Below are positions 33,824-44,220 of a DNA stretch of 64,000 nucleotides, piece after piece. Source of the DNA: Sepioteuthis lessoniana (lineage: Eukaryota; Mollusca; Cephalopoda; Myopsida; Loliginidae). Below the pieces are notes generated by a model. It saw only the letters and a list, made by a program, of their open reading frames with translations. It was not told where the DNA came from and searched no databases. Both the position numbers and the translations under genes were made by a program. Location of the stretch: the NCBI GenBank assembly GCA_963585895.1, contig OY757939.1, forward strand, positions 24,532,936-24,596,935. The letters are read 5' to 3'. Numbering within the stretch: position 1 is the stretch's first letter; the number at the start of each line of letters is the position of its first letter.

Positions 33824-33915
33824 AAATGATTTTACTATAGAAATGCATTGCAAATTATTTTTACTCTAGAAATGGATTGTAACTAGTTTTACTTTATGAC
33901 TGCATTGCAGTTGGT
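33824..33915. repeat. Satellite units beyond the R insertion
   Basis: Three or four diverged 28 bp units (AAATGATTTTACTATAG, AAATGCATTGC) continue after the R copy. Confidence 0.7.
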
Positions 33916-33944
33916 GTTGTACACATCTATCTATCAATCTTGGT

Positions 33945-34385
33945 TTGGTTTTTTAGTTTAGTGGAATTTTAGAAGGATAGTAGAGGATTCCGCTTATTGG
34001 CCAAGTGGTAGAGCGTTCATCAATGATCTGGGTTCAATCCCAGGTCGCGTCATATCAAAGACTTTATAAATGGTACTTGATACCTCCTTACTTAACACTC
34101 AGCAATATAAGGTAAAGTGGAGCAATACAGGGAAAGGAGTAGCGCCCTCCCCTACACCTCAGTGTAGTAGCTATTGAAAAGGGAGCCTTTGGGTCACCCT
34201 CGACTACGGTCGCCAACTTTACTTTACAACTGGTACTGTTTTACTCATAAATGGGTTAGGGATGAGTGAATTCATGATTTTCCAAAGAGTATTGGTCCGA
34301 AATTGTTCGTAAGAGCGCGACAGGAGTTCGAACTCGTCTACGACAATGTCGCTGTTCAGGAAGCTACGCACTACGTCACGGGGAC
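33945..34385 (-). mobile_element. SINE-B split by a SINE-A
   Basis: The SINE-B 3' end (GGTTTGGTTTTTTAG, GAAGGATAGTAG) lies to the left at 33945-33986. The body and head (TGGTCCGAAATTGTTCG, GAGTTCGAACTCGTC) lie to the right at 34228-34385. The two parts are continuous in the family. Confidence 0.75.
33987..34227 (+). mobile_element. SINE-A inserted in SINE-B
   Basis: CCGCTTATTGGCCAAGTGG head with perfect T-arm-like CTGGGTTCAATCCCAG, complete body, and 3' hairpin CGACTACGGTCG then CCAACTTTACTTTAC. Confidence 0.85.
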
Positions 34386-35069
34386 CCCATATCTATCTAT
34401 CTATCTATCTATCTTATTGCTCATGAAAAAAGAACACTAAAGAATTTTTTATAAAAAGTCAAATGAAACATTATGAAATCAAAACCGATATTGTTATATT
34501 ACCATCTTGTTTCCCTTGTCTTTCGCTGGCATTGGTTGTCTTCTCTCGCCGCCATCTTTAAAAGCTTCAGGCTGTCTTAAGTTCTTTGCTGTTATGTAGA
34601 ATAACAAAGACAACATTTTCTTTTTTTTGTGCACATTATTTTTTTTTAGTGTCTTTTCTTACACATCACCCGTGTCATAAATTTGGGTAATTCAAAGAGA
34701 CATCCTTTCACCACTGCGGTTTTCGGCTAATTTAAAATTGAAATCTAACTTCTAATTTTTAGAATCCCTCAAACCCTTGACTGAGATTATTTAATCACAC
34801 CCACGTTATCAAACGCCCTAAAGGTCATTCGCTGTCAATTACACTGTATTTACATTAACGGTATCTGCTAAAACTCCTTAAATATCTTAAAAGCATCTAT
34901 ACTACCTTTCAAAAAATGCATATAGCTTATATTCTTTTTAATGATATCATTATATATTATATATAATTATATTAATATCATTAGATAATACATATTATAT
35001 TATTGCCTTTTTTTGTCAATTCTTCCTCTTTACTCGAGTAAAATACTTTTCTTTCTACAATTCTATAGT
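34386..35069. other. No gene recognised; (ATCT)n at start
   Basis: (ATCT)n spans about 34389-34415. An AT-palindromic stretch lies around 34940-34990. The rest is unremarkable. Confidence 0.45.
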
Positions 35070-35560
35070 TGTTTGTTTGGATTTTATGGCATACCGACCT
35101 TTGTAGGTTATTTAATGCCAAATCCATTTTTATACAAATAATCCGTTCTAGTTCCAACTAATCAGTTCAGCATTTGTACATAGTTCAATCAGCAAAACAT
35201 TTCTATTTCAAACAATTCACTTCATCAAACAGTTCTTGTCCAAACAATTCAGTTAAGTATAAGTATGTTTTTGTTTACACACAGCTAAATATCAAAAACA
35301 GTTCTATTGCAAGGAATTCAGTTTAGCAAAAGTACGCAGTTTAGATGTCAAACCAGTTCTGTTTCGAACAATTCAGTTTAGCATAAGTACGCAGTTTAGT
35401 TCTTTTTGACTCATAGATAGGACCCTCTTAGTTGCTACCACTCCGGGCCGAGGTGAACCTGGGAGCAATGGCAATGAAGGGGTACTCCACATTCCCCAAA
35501 GCTCCGGTATTACTGGAGCCTCACCGTCAGAATGTTTTGTGTCATATACAGGACAATCGT
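35070..35560 (-). repeat. R element, full length
   Basis: Tail GTTTGGATTTTATGGC, about six first-type array units, core GATAGGACCCTCTTAGTTGC and GGGAGCAATGGCAATGAAGG. The 5' end is replaced by LINE-P sequence from about 35561. Confidence 0.85.
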
Positions 35561-35561
35561 C

Positions 35562-36440
35562 GTTGGAGTCTCGAAAAGAAGGCGGAAGAAGACTTACCAG
35601 CATTGAAGATAGCGAGGATAAGTCAATATGTGGACCTGAGGACTACATGAAAAAGAGGAGAAACTGAAAATTAGACAAAGAATCCTAACCAATCAGACTT
35701 GAGTCCTGGAGACTTGACGAGACTTGCTACTATTCAGACTACAGTGAAAGGCCACCAGCTAATGATAGTGTGAAAAACTTGCAAGGTGTAAAAGAATAAT
35801 TTGGATTTTGTTAGAGAGCTGAAAAATATATGAAACATAAATGTGACCGTGAAACCAATATTAGTTGGGACACTAGGAACAGTCCTCAAGGACTGGGAAA
35901 AGAGACTGACCGAATTGGAAATAAAAAAAATCGACAATATGCAGACCACAGCATTGCTGAGATCGGTTAAAATACCGAGAAGAGTCTTTGAGACTAGAGG
36001 AGACTTTTTGTTGAAAGAATATCTGGTTATGCTGTGAGAAATGAAATCACCAAAAATCGTCCAAACGACCAGATCTTAAAAAAATGAGAACTTGCGGAAT
36101 TGTAGACTTTGCTGTTCCGGTTGACCACAGAGTAAAATCGAAAGAAAGCAAAAAGAAAGATAAGTACCTAGACCTTACTAGAGAAATGAAAAACAAACAA
36201 ACTGTGAAACATGAAAATGTTGGTGATACCAATTGCAATTGAGTCACTCGGTACAGTCACCGCAGGATTGGTACAGGGACTGGAGGAATTGGAAATAAGA
36301 GAACGAGTAGAGACCATCCAAATTATAGCTTTATTAAGATCGGCCAGAATACTAAGAAGTGTCCTGGATACATGAGGAGGCTTACTCTCCAGCGAGAAAC
36401 CATCAGCTAAAGTTGTGAAAAACTCTCAAGAGAATAAAAT
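35562..36440 (+). pseudogene. Three LINE-P 3' pieces in a row
   Basis: Piece 1 (35562-35800) joins an upstream coding block (KKAEEDLPALKIARIS) to a 3' end by an internal deletion. Piece 2 (35805-36060) gives KPILVGTLGTVLKDWEKRL and TTALLRSVKIPRRVFET. Piece 3 (36061-36440) has RPDLKKMRTCGIVDFAVPV and, after shifts, a VIPIAI-SLGT-like block, ending in an ATAATGATAAT tail. They come from at least two subfamilies. Confidence 0.75.
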
Positions 36441-36461
36441 GATAATGATAATTTTAAACAG

Positions 36462-36985
36462 GCTTTTGACACATAGATGGTACCCGAATAGATACTTCTA
36501 CTCTGGGTCAGAATGTACCTGGGAGTAATGGCAACACAAGATACCTTTGTGGGTATTACTCTTCTGCTGGATTAGGGTGTGTGAATATGCGAACGATCCA
36601 TTCATATATAAACAAGTCATAAAAATGAACCGAAGGTCCATTGGACTTATACCCGCCCAGTCGAATGGGTGGAAGAGGGTCGGTAAAATACACCAACTGC
36701 ATCTCTGCTGTGGGTTAAGAGCTCCCAACTAGTGCTCTAGTCGACTGGAGTTGTAGAATATACCGATTGCACCTCTACAGAAGTGTAAGACCCGGCTATT
36801 TGACATGTAAACTCAGTGAAAGCAAATGACTTATGCTAAATTGAATACTTAAAAATAGAACTGTTTTTTACATTTAACAGTGTGAATAAAAATTACTGAT
36901 TTTTAATGGAAAGATTATTGATTCATAGTAATACTTGGAACCATTTAACTGTGTGTAAAAGAATTGTTGTAGATTCTCATGGACC
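36462..36985. repeat. R fragments in both orientations
   Basis: A minus core piece (36462-36545) and plus pieces at 36658-36735 and 36736-36985. The last starts GTCGACTGGAGTTGTAGAAT, jumps to array units and lacks the core. The frames at 36498(-) and 36547 are artefacts. Confidence 0.65.
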
Positions 36986-37390
36986 CCAGCAAGAACATAA
37001 TCAAAGATAATAACGAACGAAACACACTTCTTTATAAAAATATATCTCTCATTTTATTCTCGAAAAGGAGCCCACACTTTGTTGTTAGTTGAGAGATAGA
37101 TGGAGAGACATATACTCAGAGAGGGGAGTTCTTTTTATCTCATGTCTTCTTCCGGGAGCCAGGGGGTGCCAACGCTTGCACTCCCTTGCAAGCCAAGACG
37201 CCTCTGCTCGGCTGCGTGTCAAAGGCTCGACTCCGATTCTCTGCACTCTGTCTAAATCTGCCTGCGTGGTTCGCATCACGTGGTCTCCTTCCGGTTACAC
37301 ACCTGTTGGACCCAACTGCCCGGACGCGCTGTCCTGTTTACTAATCACAATGTGATAGCTTGTCAAAGCTCATGGGGTCACTGGGAACAA
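36986..37390 (-). mobile_element. Possible LTR with polyadenylation signal
   Basis: On the minus strand a GC-rich part (37340-37130) is followed by GAGAATAAAATGAGAG (AATAAA), a T-rich stretch, then TTATGTTCTTGCTGGGGTCC. The GGGGTCC...GA context resembles the sequence after the LTR in the stretch at 40240, and in many Gypsy-type elements. No partner LTR or gag/pol is present. Confidence 0.35.
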
Positions 37391-37439
37391 ACCAAAAATC
37401 CATGCCATGTGTTATATAACAGAATTAGATTAGGCTAGC

Positions 37440-37983
37440 TTAAAAATGTTATCAACAAAATGTATTGATAAATCGTATATATTTAATATATTGAAATATG
37501 AACAAAAAAGATTTGGCATGAAATGACTTACGAGGATCATTAAATAAGTTTCCAGACTTTTTCGTATGGGCACTTTTATTGATAGTATACACATGAAAGT
37601 TTAGTCCCCTTCGAAGTAATCTCCTCCACCTGCAATGCACTTGTACCGTTCCAACAACTTCTGGAAGGCCCTATAGAAGTCCTCTTGTGTGAGCTTATCA
37701 ATGACCTTTGTCATCTCCTCAATTGTCTCATAACGACAGCCTCTGAGCTTAGGGAATAACCAAAAGTCACCAGGAGCAATGTCCGGACTATAGGGAGGCT
37801 GATGAACTGTCTTGATGCTCATTTTGGTCAAATAGTCTGTGACAAGGATGGAGTTGTGGACTGGTGCATTGCCCGGGTGGAAATACCCCAGACCCGATTT
37901 GAAGAGTGCTGGCCTCTTCCGACAAAAAGGATTTGGTATGAAATAACCTAAAATGTTTGATATACCATAAAACCAAACAAAAC
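37440..37983 (+). repeat. R 3' tails on both sides of a mariner fragment
   Basis: 37440-37528 ends GATTTGGCATGAAATGACT at the mariner TACGAGG terminus. 37922-37983 is a second R tail, GGATTTGGTATGAAATAACC through ACCAAACAAAACC. The left tail stops where a TA target would be expected (aacCTA in other copies). Confidence 0.7.
37529..37921 (-). mobile_element. Truncated mariner with transposase C-terminus
   Basis: The right terminal inverted repeat (37529-37572) and the C-terminal third of the transposase remain on the minus strand, with stop at 37601-37603 after GGGDYFEGD. YSPDIAPGDFWLFPKLRG (third catalytic Asp) is intact, but the second catalytic site reads HPGN instead of HQDN, so the Asp is Gly. 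The frame continues out of the element into flanking R sequence, which makes the 151-codon ORF to 38056 a chance fusion. It is not functional. Confidence 0.85.
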
Positions 37984-38159
37984 CTCCCATTATCCACTCA
38001 CCTCTGATATTGTTTTTACACATCTTATAGTGAGAAGCTTCCAAGAAGTTGAACAACTTGGATCGTGGCTGGGGTTGAACGAAAGCGTCAGAGCAAATAA
38101 ATAATCACGGAAAAATCAGTTATTCTTTTCTGTATCAAAAATCAGTGGTTGATCTTTAT
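37984..38159. other. No feature recognised
   Basis: Short stretch between repeats with nothing identifiable. Confidence 0.4.
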
Positions 38160-39110
38160 CCTATCTAGAACTGTTTAACTATTCAACTGTTTTCAAATAA
38201 ATGACTGATAGTAAATTGATTTGTTGGTTGGCTGTTTGGACTTTATGGCATACCAACGTTTGTAGGTTATTTAACGCTTAATCCATTTTTGTGCAAATAG
38301 TTCTATTTTAAACTATTCAGTTTAGCATGAGTACACATTTTAATTGTGAAAAACATTTCTATTTTAAGCTATTCAGTTTATTTAAACAATTCTAATTCTG
38401 CTAATTCAGTTTAGTATAAGTACAGATTTTGTTTACACGCAGTTAAATGTGAAAACAGTTCTATATTAAACAATTCAGTTTAGTGTAAGTACAGTTTCAA
38501 TGTCAGAAACAGTTCCATTTCAAACAATTCAGTTTATCATAAGCAATCAGTTTAAATGTAAGTACAGTTTATTTGTTTAAAACATTTCTATTTGAAGTTA
38601 TTCAGTTTAGTGAAACAGTTCTAATTCAAACAATTCTGTTTAGCATAAGTTAGTTCGATGTAACCCATTGAGAGGGTTCTATCAGGTGCTACCATTCTGG
38701 GCAAGAGTGGACCTGGGAGCAATGGGATTGAAGGGAATCTCTGCATTCCCCAAAGTTCCAGCATCACTGGAATGTCACCATAAGATTGTTTAATGTCATA
38801 TCCAGGACTCTCATTGGGGTGAGGGGATCTTACCCATCTGCAGAGGTGTATTCTACAGCTCCAGCCCACTGGGCGAGGTAAACTGAATTGTTAATATTAG
38901 CAATATTTGAACCATTTAAATTTGTGCAAACAAATGCATAATGTTCACTAGAATTATTAGTATTACATAGCAATGCTTGAAACCATCTAAATGACTGTTG
39001 TTGAGTTGTTAGTGTTAGATTGCAATACTTGAAACTATTTAATAGTGTGGAAACCAATGAATAATGTTTATAGAATTATTAGCGTTAAATAACAATATTA
39101 ATGGTTCTAA
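38160..39110 (-). repeat. R elements arranged head to head
   Basis: A plus array scrap (38160-38222), a full minus copy (38223-38874, 652 bp, about eight array units, 5' end CTCCAGCCCACTGGGC) and then, in plus orientation, three second-type array units (38876-39110; CATAGCAATGCTTGAAACC, GTGCAAACAAATG). The minus frames at 38621 and 38830 are artefacts. Confidence 0.8.
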
Positions 39111-39165
39111 ATTCAGTTTATTACTATTCTATAGACGATAATGTGTATATTTATTCACAAACCAG

Positions 39166-39500
39166 ACATTGGCATGATGGTTAGTGTGTTCGCCAATGGC
39201 CCGGGAGACCTGGGTTCACTCCCAGGTCGAGTCATACCAAGGACTTAAAAATGGTACTTGATGCCTCTTTGTTTAACACTCCGCAATATAAGGTAGGGAT
39301 CAAGGGAAAGTGGAACAATCCAGGGAAAGGAGTAGCGCCGTCCTTTACACCTCGGTGTAGTAGCTATCGAAAAGGGAGCCTTCGAGTCACCTTCGACAAA
39401 GGTCACCAACTTTACTTATACACAAAAAAAATTAGCCCTGTCGACTGGAGTTGTAGAATATGCCGACTTGATTTCTGCTGAGGGTAAGACTACTCTCCGC
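39166..39500 (+). mobile_element. SINE-A followed by an R 5' end
   Basis: SINE-A at 39166-39420 with intact GGGTTCACTCCCAGGTCG. The R 5' end at 39434-39500 reads CTGTCGACTGGAGTTGTAGA. The 76-codon frame at 39251 is an artefact. Confidence 0.8.
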
Positions 39501-39929
39501 CACCGTCGTCTGTAATATACTAAAGGATACCGGTTGATTGTTTAAGTAGTAAGTTGTTTCCTAGTTAGAGTTAGGGATCAAGCAGAAGACTTTGAAGAAG
39601 GAGGAAGATATATGAGAAAGATATTCGAGGCTGTAAGAGAGAAGGAGAGAAAGAGAGAGAGAGAGAAAGAAAGAGAGAGAGAGAGGTACGATGATAAGGG
39701 AGAAAGGAATAGGAAAGTGAACGGGAAGTTCCCCAAATCTTTGTCATGATAGCAGTAGGCTCCCAAGTTAAAAATTGAAATGTATCAAGGGCAAATCGGC
39801 CACTGCCTGTAATTGACTGAAAGAAGATCAACAGAGTAGCCGTCAAAGTGAACGTGGGATAGAAAACAGGAAAATAAAGTTAGTTGAAGACGAGCCGTGG
39901 AGATGTGAAGACAGACCAAAAATTACGCC
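39501..39929. other. No gene recognised; (GA)n inside
   Basis: GA-rich tract at about 39640-39685. The minus frames here are (GA)n translations in part. Nothing else is identified. Confidence 0.45.
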
Positions 39930-40265
39930 TCCCATTTTGAGTGAGTTTTGCGTTGTGGCTAACCTACAACAGCGCACGGGGCCAGTCCACCCTGAAGAAG
40001 CAAGCTGAGCACCCAGAGAACAACAACAGTAAACGAGAAAGATATCATCAAGGTCTGTATCCACTTCTATCGTCTTGCGATGGTTTATTTCTCTCTGTCT
40101 ATAACTTAACTCAGCTCATACTCTGTTTCTCTCTTCAGCATCTGCTGAGAAGGGTAGTAGCAAATAAACTTCGCATCAAACGAACCCACTGACAGTGTTT
40201 TGTGGGTTCGTCACTTCTTCTTTTCATTACGGCGGAGCTTACAACGGGGTCCGACTGAGACTTAA
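39930..40265 (+). mobile_element. Possible LTR end with polyA signal and hairpin
   Basis: GCAAATAAACTTCGC (AATAAA) is followed by a perfect nine-base stem CGAACCCAC/GTGGGTTCG around a 12-base loop (40180-40212). TTCATTAC and GGGGTCCGACTGAGA then follow, a context like the LTR/primer-binding boundary of Gypsy-type elements. No coding part is present. Confidence 0.35.
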
Positions 40266-40339
40266 GGGGTAGTACTACACTCATAGGCCCTTTAGAACCG
40301 TGGCGTTACTCGTGTCTGTTGGGTGCAGTGGTGGTACAC

Positions 40340-40729
40340 AAAGAATGTCCTGTATATGACCCTGACTTTAAGACTTTAACAATGGAACTCTAGGGAAAGT
40401 AGAGTACCCCTTTATTACCATTACTCCCAGGTTCACTCTGAACTAGAGCGCTAGAACCTTTTAGGGTTCTATCAATGGGTCGAATTGACCTGTTTAACTA
40501 TCTAACTGTGTGTAAACAAATAATTGATATTAAATTGAATCGTTTGAGTTATATAGCAATACTTGAAACCATTAAATCAGTGCAAAGAAATGCGTACTGT
40601 CTTGCTTTAGATATTGCCTAAAAATTATAAATTACATATATTTGATATATGTATAAAAAGGATTTACCATTAACTAAACAAGGGGTGATATAACATAAAA
40701 TCCAACCAACCAACCAACCAGCCAACCAA
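40340..40729 (+). repeat. R element
   Basis: 5' part GAATGTCCTGTATATGAC, core TTACTCCCAGGTTCACTCTG, two second-type array units, and tail ending in (CCAA)n. Confidence 0.8.
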
Positions 40730-40999
40730 ACATAAGCATTCATTTTGTTTTCCTATCTCCATGTCTTCGATTTGGGATTCATGAAAAACCGACCACATGT
40801 CACACAAAAAAACTAAAATAGAACAATGTCACGAATAACCAGAGGCTGCATTGACATGAATAAGACAAGTTTATATTTTCAATCCGGGGAAACAAGTTTT
40901 ATCTCGGAAATTTTTTTCCTACATCAGATAAAATAGATTCCATTTATACACGTCGAATCGTCAAAGTATTTATAAAAAGAATTTCAAATCATATGATTG
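40730..40999. other. No feature recognised
   Basis: Unique-looking sequence. Confidence 0.4.
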
Positions 41000-41556
41000 T
41001 GTTGGTTGGTTGTGTTGTACGGTATATTAATTCTAGTGGGTTGTTTAAGGCCAAATCCTGTACACACACACGCACACATACACACACACATACACATACA
41101 TACACACCAAAGTATACACATACATACATGCATATACACACATACACACATCTAGATATTCAAGTATATGATTTGTAAATGTATAGACCATTGGTTACAA
41201 TTATCAAACGAGCATTTGTTAGCACACAGCAAAATGGTTTTAAGTATTGCTATGCAATACTAATCATTCAGTTTGATATCAAACACTTATTTGCACACAG
41301 TTAAATGGATTCAAGTATCATAAACCATTAAACAGTTCTATTAGACCTGTAGATGGGACCTATGCAGGTACTATCACTTCGTTTCAGGGTGGACTTGGAA
41401 ATAATGGCAATGAAGGAGTACTCCTCATTCTCCGGAGTTCCATGAGTAAATCTGATAATTTAGTGTTATGTCAAGGGCATTCATTGTGGTAGGTAGTCTT
41501 ACCCCTCAGCAGAGATATAGTTGGTGTATTCTACAACCCCGGCCAACTGGGCAAAT
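41000..41556 (-). repeat. R element carrying a (CA)n tract
   Basis: Tail GTTGGTTGGTTGTGTTG, then a (CA)n/(CATA)n tract at about 41061-41150 at the place where other copies have ATACATATATA. Second-type array units, core GATGGGACCTATGCAGGTAC and 5' end CCCCGGCCAACTGGGC follow. Confidence 0.8.
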
Positions 41557-41574
41557 TTATACATAAAAAGAAAA

Positions 41575-42052
41575 GTTGGCAACCCGAAGGCTCCCTTTTC
41601 TTAAGCGACTACACCGAGGTATAGGAGAGAGCGCTACTCTTTTCGCTGGATTGCTCCACTTTACCCTTGATCGATATAATACTGAGTGTTAAGCAAAGCG
41701 GCTTCAAGTACCATTTTTTGTATCTTTGGTATGACTCGACCTGGGATTGGGGGTAGCCACATGGTGTAATGGTTAAAGCGATGGACTGCGGAATCGTAGT
41801 AAGCGAGTTCGAACTACAGTCGCGCTTTTATGTTCACTTTTTTATAAATACCCTAGCGAAACGTATGAACCCCCTTATCTTCCCAGTTATGGGTTAAATC
41901 GTACAACTACTGTCCTTCAAGAAGGATGGGCTTGGCATGAAATTGCCTAAGAAGGTTAATATACCATTAAAAACGACAAAACCAAATCAATCTGGGATTG
42001 AACCCAAGTCTCTCATGCCATTGGCGAACACTCAACTCTCTAGGTCAATGGT
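41575..42052 (-). mobile_element. SINE-A split by a SINE-B
   Basis: 3' and middle part at 41575-41749 and head at 41992-42052 (CTGGGATTGAACCCAAG is the B box). They join cleanly when the SINE-B is removed. Confidence 0.85.
41750..41991 (+). mobile_element. SINE-B, full length, 9 bp target duplication
   Basis: This is the reference copy of SINE-B. Head GTGTAATGGTTAAAGCG (A box) and GCGAGTTCGAACTACAG (B box). Body TGTTCACTTTTTTATAAAT and GGGTTAAATCGTACAACTAC. 3' tail GGCATGAAATTGCC...GTTAATATACCATT, ending ACAAAACCAAATC. CTGGGATTG flanks it at 41741-41749 and 41992-42000. Length is 242 bp. Confidence 0.9.
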
Positions 42053-42150
42053 TAGGTCAAGGGTTAGGTTTGAATCCTTAATATTCAAATAAAGTGTTGT
42101 ACATAAAAGCACAGATAACAGGATTAAGTTAAGTGACGTTTGTAAGTTTT

Positions 42151-42470
42151 GTTTGGTTTGCTTAATGGCAAATCAAACTTCATGGGTTATTCAATGCTAA
42201 AGCCATATATGTAGAAGAACAGTAATGGTACTATTAAACCTATAGCTAGTGGGGATGAGAGGGTTAATCTTATTTACCAACCCCTCCGCTCGGGCAGGAT
42301 ATGACACAAGGTCAATTTTTTTAAAGCGGAGTTTAACAGGTTTGAATTCAGAGTTTTCCTTCTACTAGACTAGTTGCCTCTCTAAGGCTGAAGAACCTAG
42401 CCTGCCCTACTATTTACCCATAGCTGGAGGGAGAATAATTGGATTCATACCTTTCCCAAGGGTATTAGTG
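42151..42470 (-). mobile_element. SINE-B and SINE-C 3' parts
   Basis: SINE-B tail and body at 42151-42268. SINE-C 3' two-thirds at 42269-42470, with CCAACCCCTCCGCTCGGGC, CTACTAGACTAGTTGCC and ATTGGATTCATACC. Confidence 0.75.
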
Positions 42471-42601
42471 GAAACACGGCTACAGCATAATTGGTGAAAC
42501 TTCTGGAGGGGTTACTTGAGAAGTTGGTAGTCGAGAAAAGAATATTATTAGAAACGAAAATCTGGAAAAATGACTTTGATTCCAATTGTCAAAGAAATCT
42601 G
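42471..42601. other. No feature recognised
   Basis: Short unique stretch. Confidence 0.35.
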
Positions 42602-43650
42602 TTTGGATTGGTTTTATGGCATATTAACTACTGTAGGTTATTTAATGCCAAATCCATTCTTATACAAATAAAAAATTCTATTTCAAACAATTCAGTTTAG
42701 TATAAATACACAGTTTATATGCAAAAACCAGTTTTATTTCAAATAATTTAGTTTAGCATAAGTACACAGTTTAAATGTCAAAAACAGATCTATTTCAAAC
42801 AACTAAGTTTAGCATTAGTACAGTTTAGATGTCAAAAATAATTCTATTTCAAATAACTCAGTTTAGCATAAGTACACAGTTTAAAAGTCAAAATATATTT
42901 CAATTTCAAACAATTCAGCTTAGTATAAGTGCATTTTTGTTTACACAGATCTAAATATAAAAACAGTTCGATTTTAAACAATTAAGCTGAGCAAAAGTAC
43001 GTAGTTTAAATGTCGAAAAAGTTTTATTTAAAAAAATTCAGTTTAGGATAAGTATGAAGTTTGAATGTCGAAAAAACTCTATTAAAAAAAAATTCAGTTT
43101 AGGATAAGTACGGAGTTTGAATGTCGAAAAAACTTCTATTTAAAAAAAATTCAGTTTAGGATAAGTACATAGTTGAATGTCGAAAAAACTTCTATTTCAA
43201 AAAAATTCAGTTTAGGATAAGTACATAGTTTGAATGTCGAAAAAACTTCTATTTCAAAAAAATTCAGTTAGGATAAATACATAGTTGAATGTCGAAAAAA
43301 CTTCTATTTCAAAAAAATTCAGTTTAGGATAAGTACATAGTTAATGTCGAAACAAACTTCTATTCAAAAAAATTCAGTTAGGGTAAGTATGGATTTTAAA
43401 TGTCGAAAAAAGTTCTATTTCAAGTCAATTAGTTCAATGGTTCCTAGCACTGTTATCTATCTCTAATAGTTCAATTAAACATCAATCATTTGTTTACACA
43501 CTGGTACATGTAAAACGCTTCGATTTCAAAAAATTCAGTTTTGCATAAGTACGCAGTTTAAATTTCATACCTAGGACACTTGTTGGAGGAGTCTTACCCC
43601 TCTGCAGAGATGCAGTCGGTGTATTCTGCAGCTACAGTTGACTGAGCCAA
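42602..43650 (-). repeat. R element with the largest array
   Basis: Tail TTGGATTGGTTTTATGGC, then about a dozen array units of about 56 bp. AATTCAGTTTAGGATAAGTA recurs with starts of its GTTTAGG at 43041, 43097, 43154, 43210, 43267 and 43322. The right-hand units are nearly identical, pointing to recent local amplification. The core (TAGGACCCTATC block) is deleted; the 5' end GATGCAGTCGGTGTATTC is present. Confidence 0.85.
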
Positions 43651-44220
43651 CATCTGTTTGAAAATTATTTGTATTAGATAGAAATACTTGAAACCATATA
43701 ACTGTGTGCAACAAATTATCATTTAGTTGATAGAGTTATTGTAGCCATATAATTATTTATGAAATATAAGTATTAGATAAGAATACACGAAATCATACGG
43801 CGGGTGAGTCTCTGTTGTCGCTAACGTCCTGGTCTGTGACATCGTCGTAAGCGTGTTCAAACTCCACTTGCACTATTATATTTACTTTAGAACTTATACA
43901 GAGAGGCATGAACCCCCTTATCCTCTCAACTATGGGTTAAATATTACCACTACTGTTCTTTTATAAGGGTGGGTTTGGCATTAAATATCTCATGAAGGTT
44001 GATATGCCATAAAATAAAGAAACCAACCAAAACTAAACCTTGAAATCATACATCTGTGTTCAAATTGCTGTGTATTGGATAAGATATCATATAACTATGT
44101 GCAAACAAATAATCATTTTCAAATAGAAATAAGAAACTGAACCCATATAATTGCGTTTGAGTTATTAGTATTAGATAAGAATACATGAAATTATACGATT
44201 GAATTATTTTGGAATTTAGA
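43651..44220 (+). repeat. R second-type array split by a SINE-B
   Basis: Units with GATAGAAATACTTGAAACC and ATAACTGTGTGCAAC occur before (43651-43788) and after (44052-44220) the SINE-B. Confidence 0.75.
43799..44041 (+). mobile_element. SINE-B, full length, 10 bp target duplication
   Basis: GAAATCATAC occurs at 43789-43798 and 44042-44051. The head is worn (GTGTTCAAACTCCAC as B box). The tail is GGTTTGGCATTAAATATC, then GTTGATATGCCATAAA and AACCAACCAAAAC. Length is 243 bp. Confidence 0.88.

Noticed and set aside
37601..38056. 151-codon minus ORF as an intact transposase-domain gene
   Set aside because: The C-terminal part is mariner with a mutated catalytic Asp. The N-terminal part is R tail and flanking sequence.
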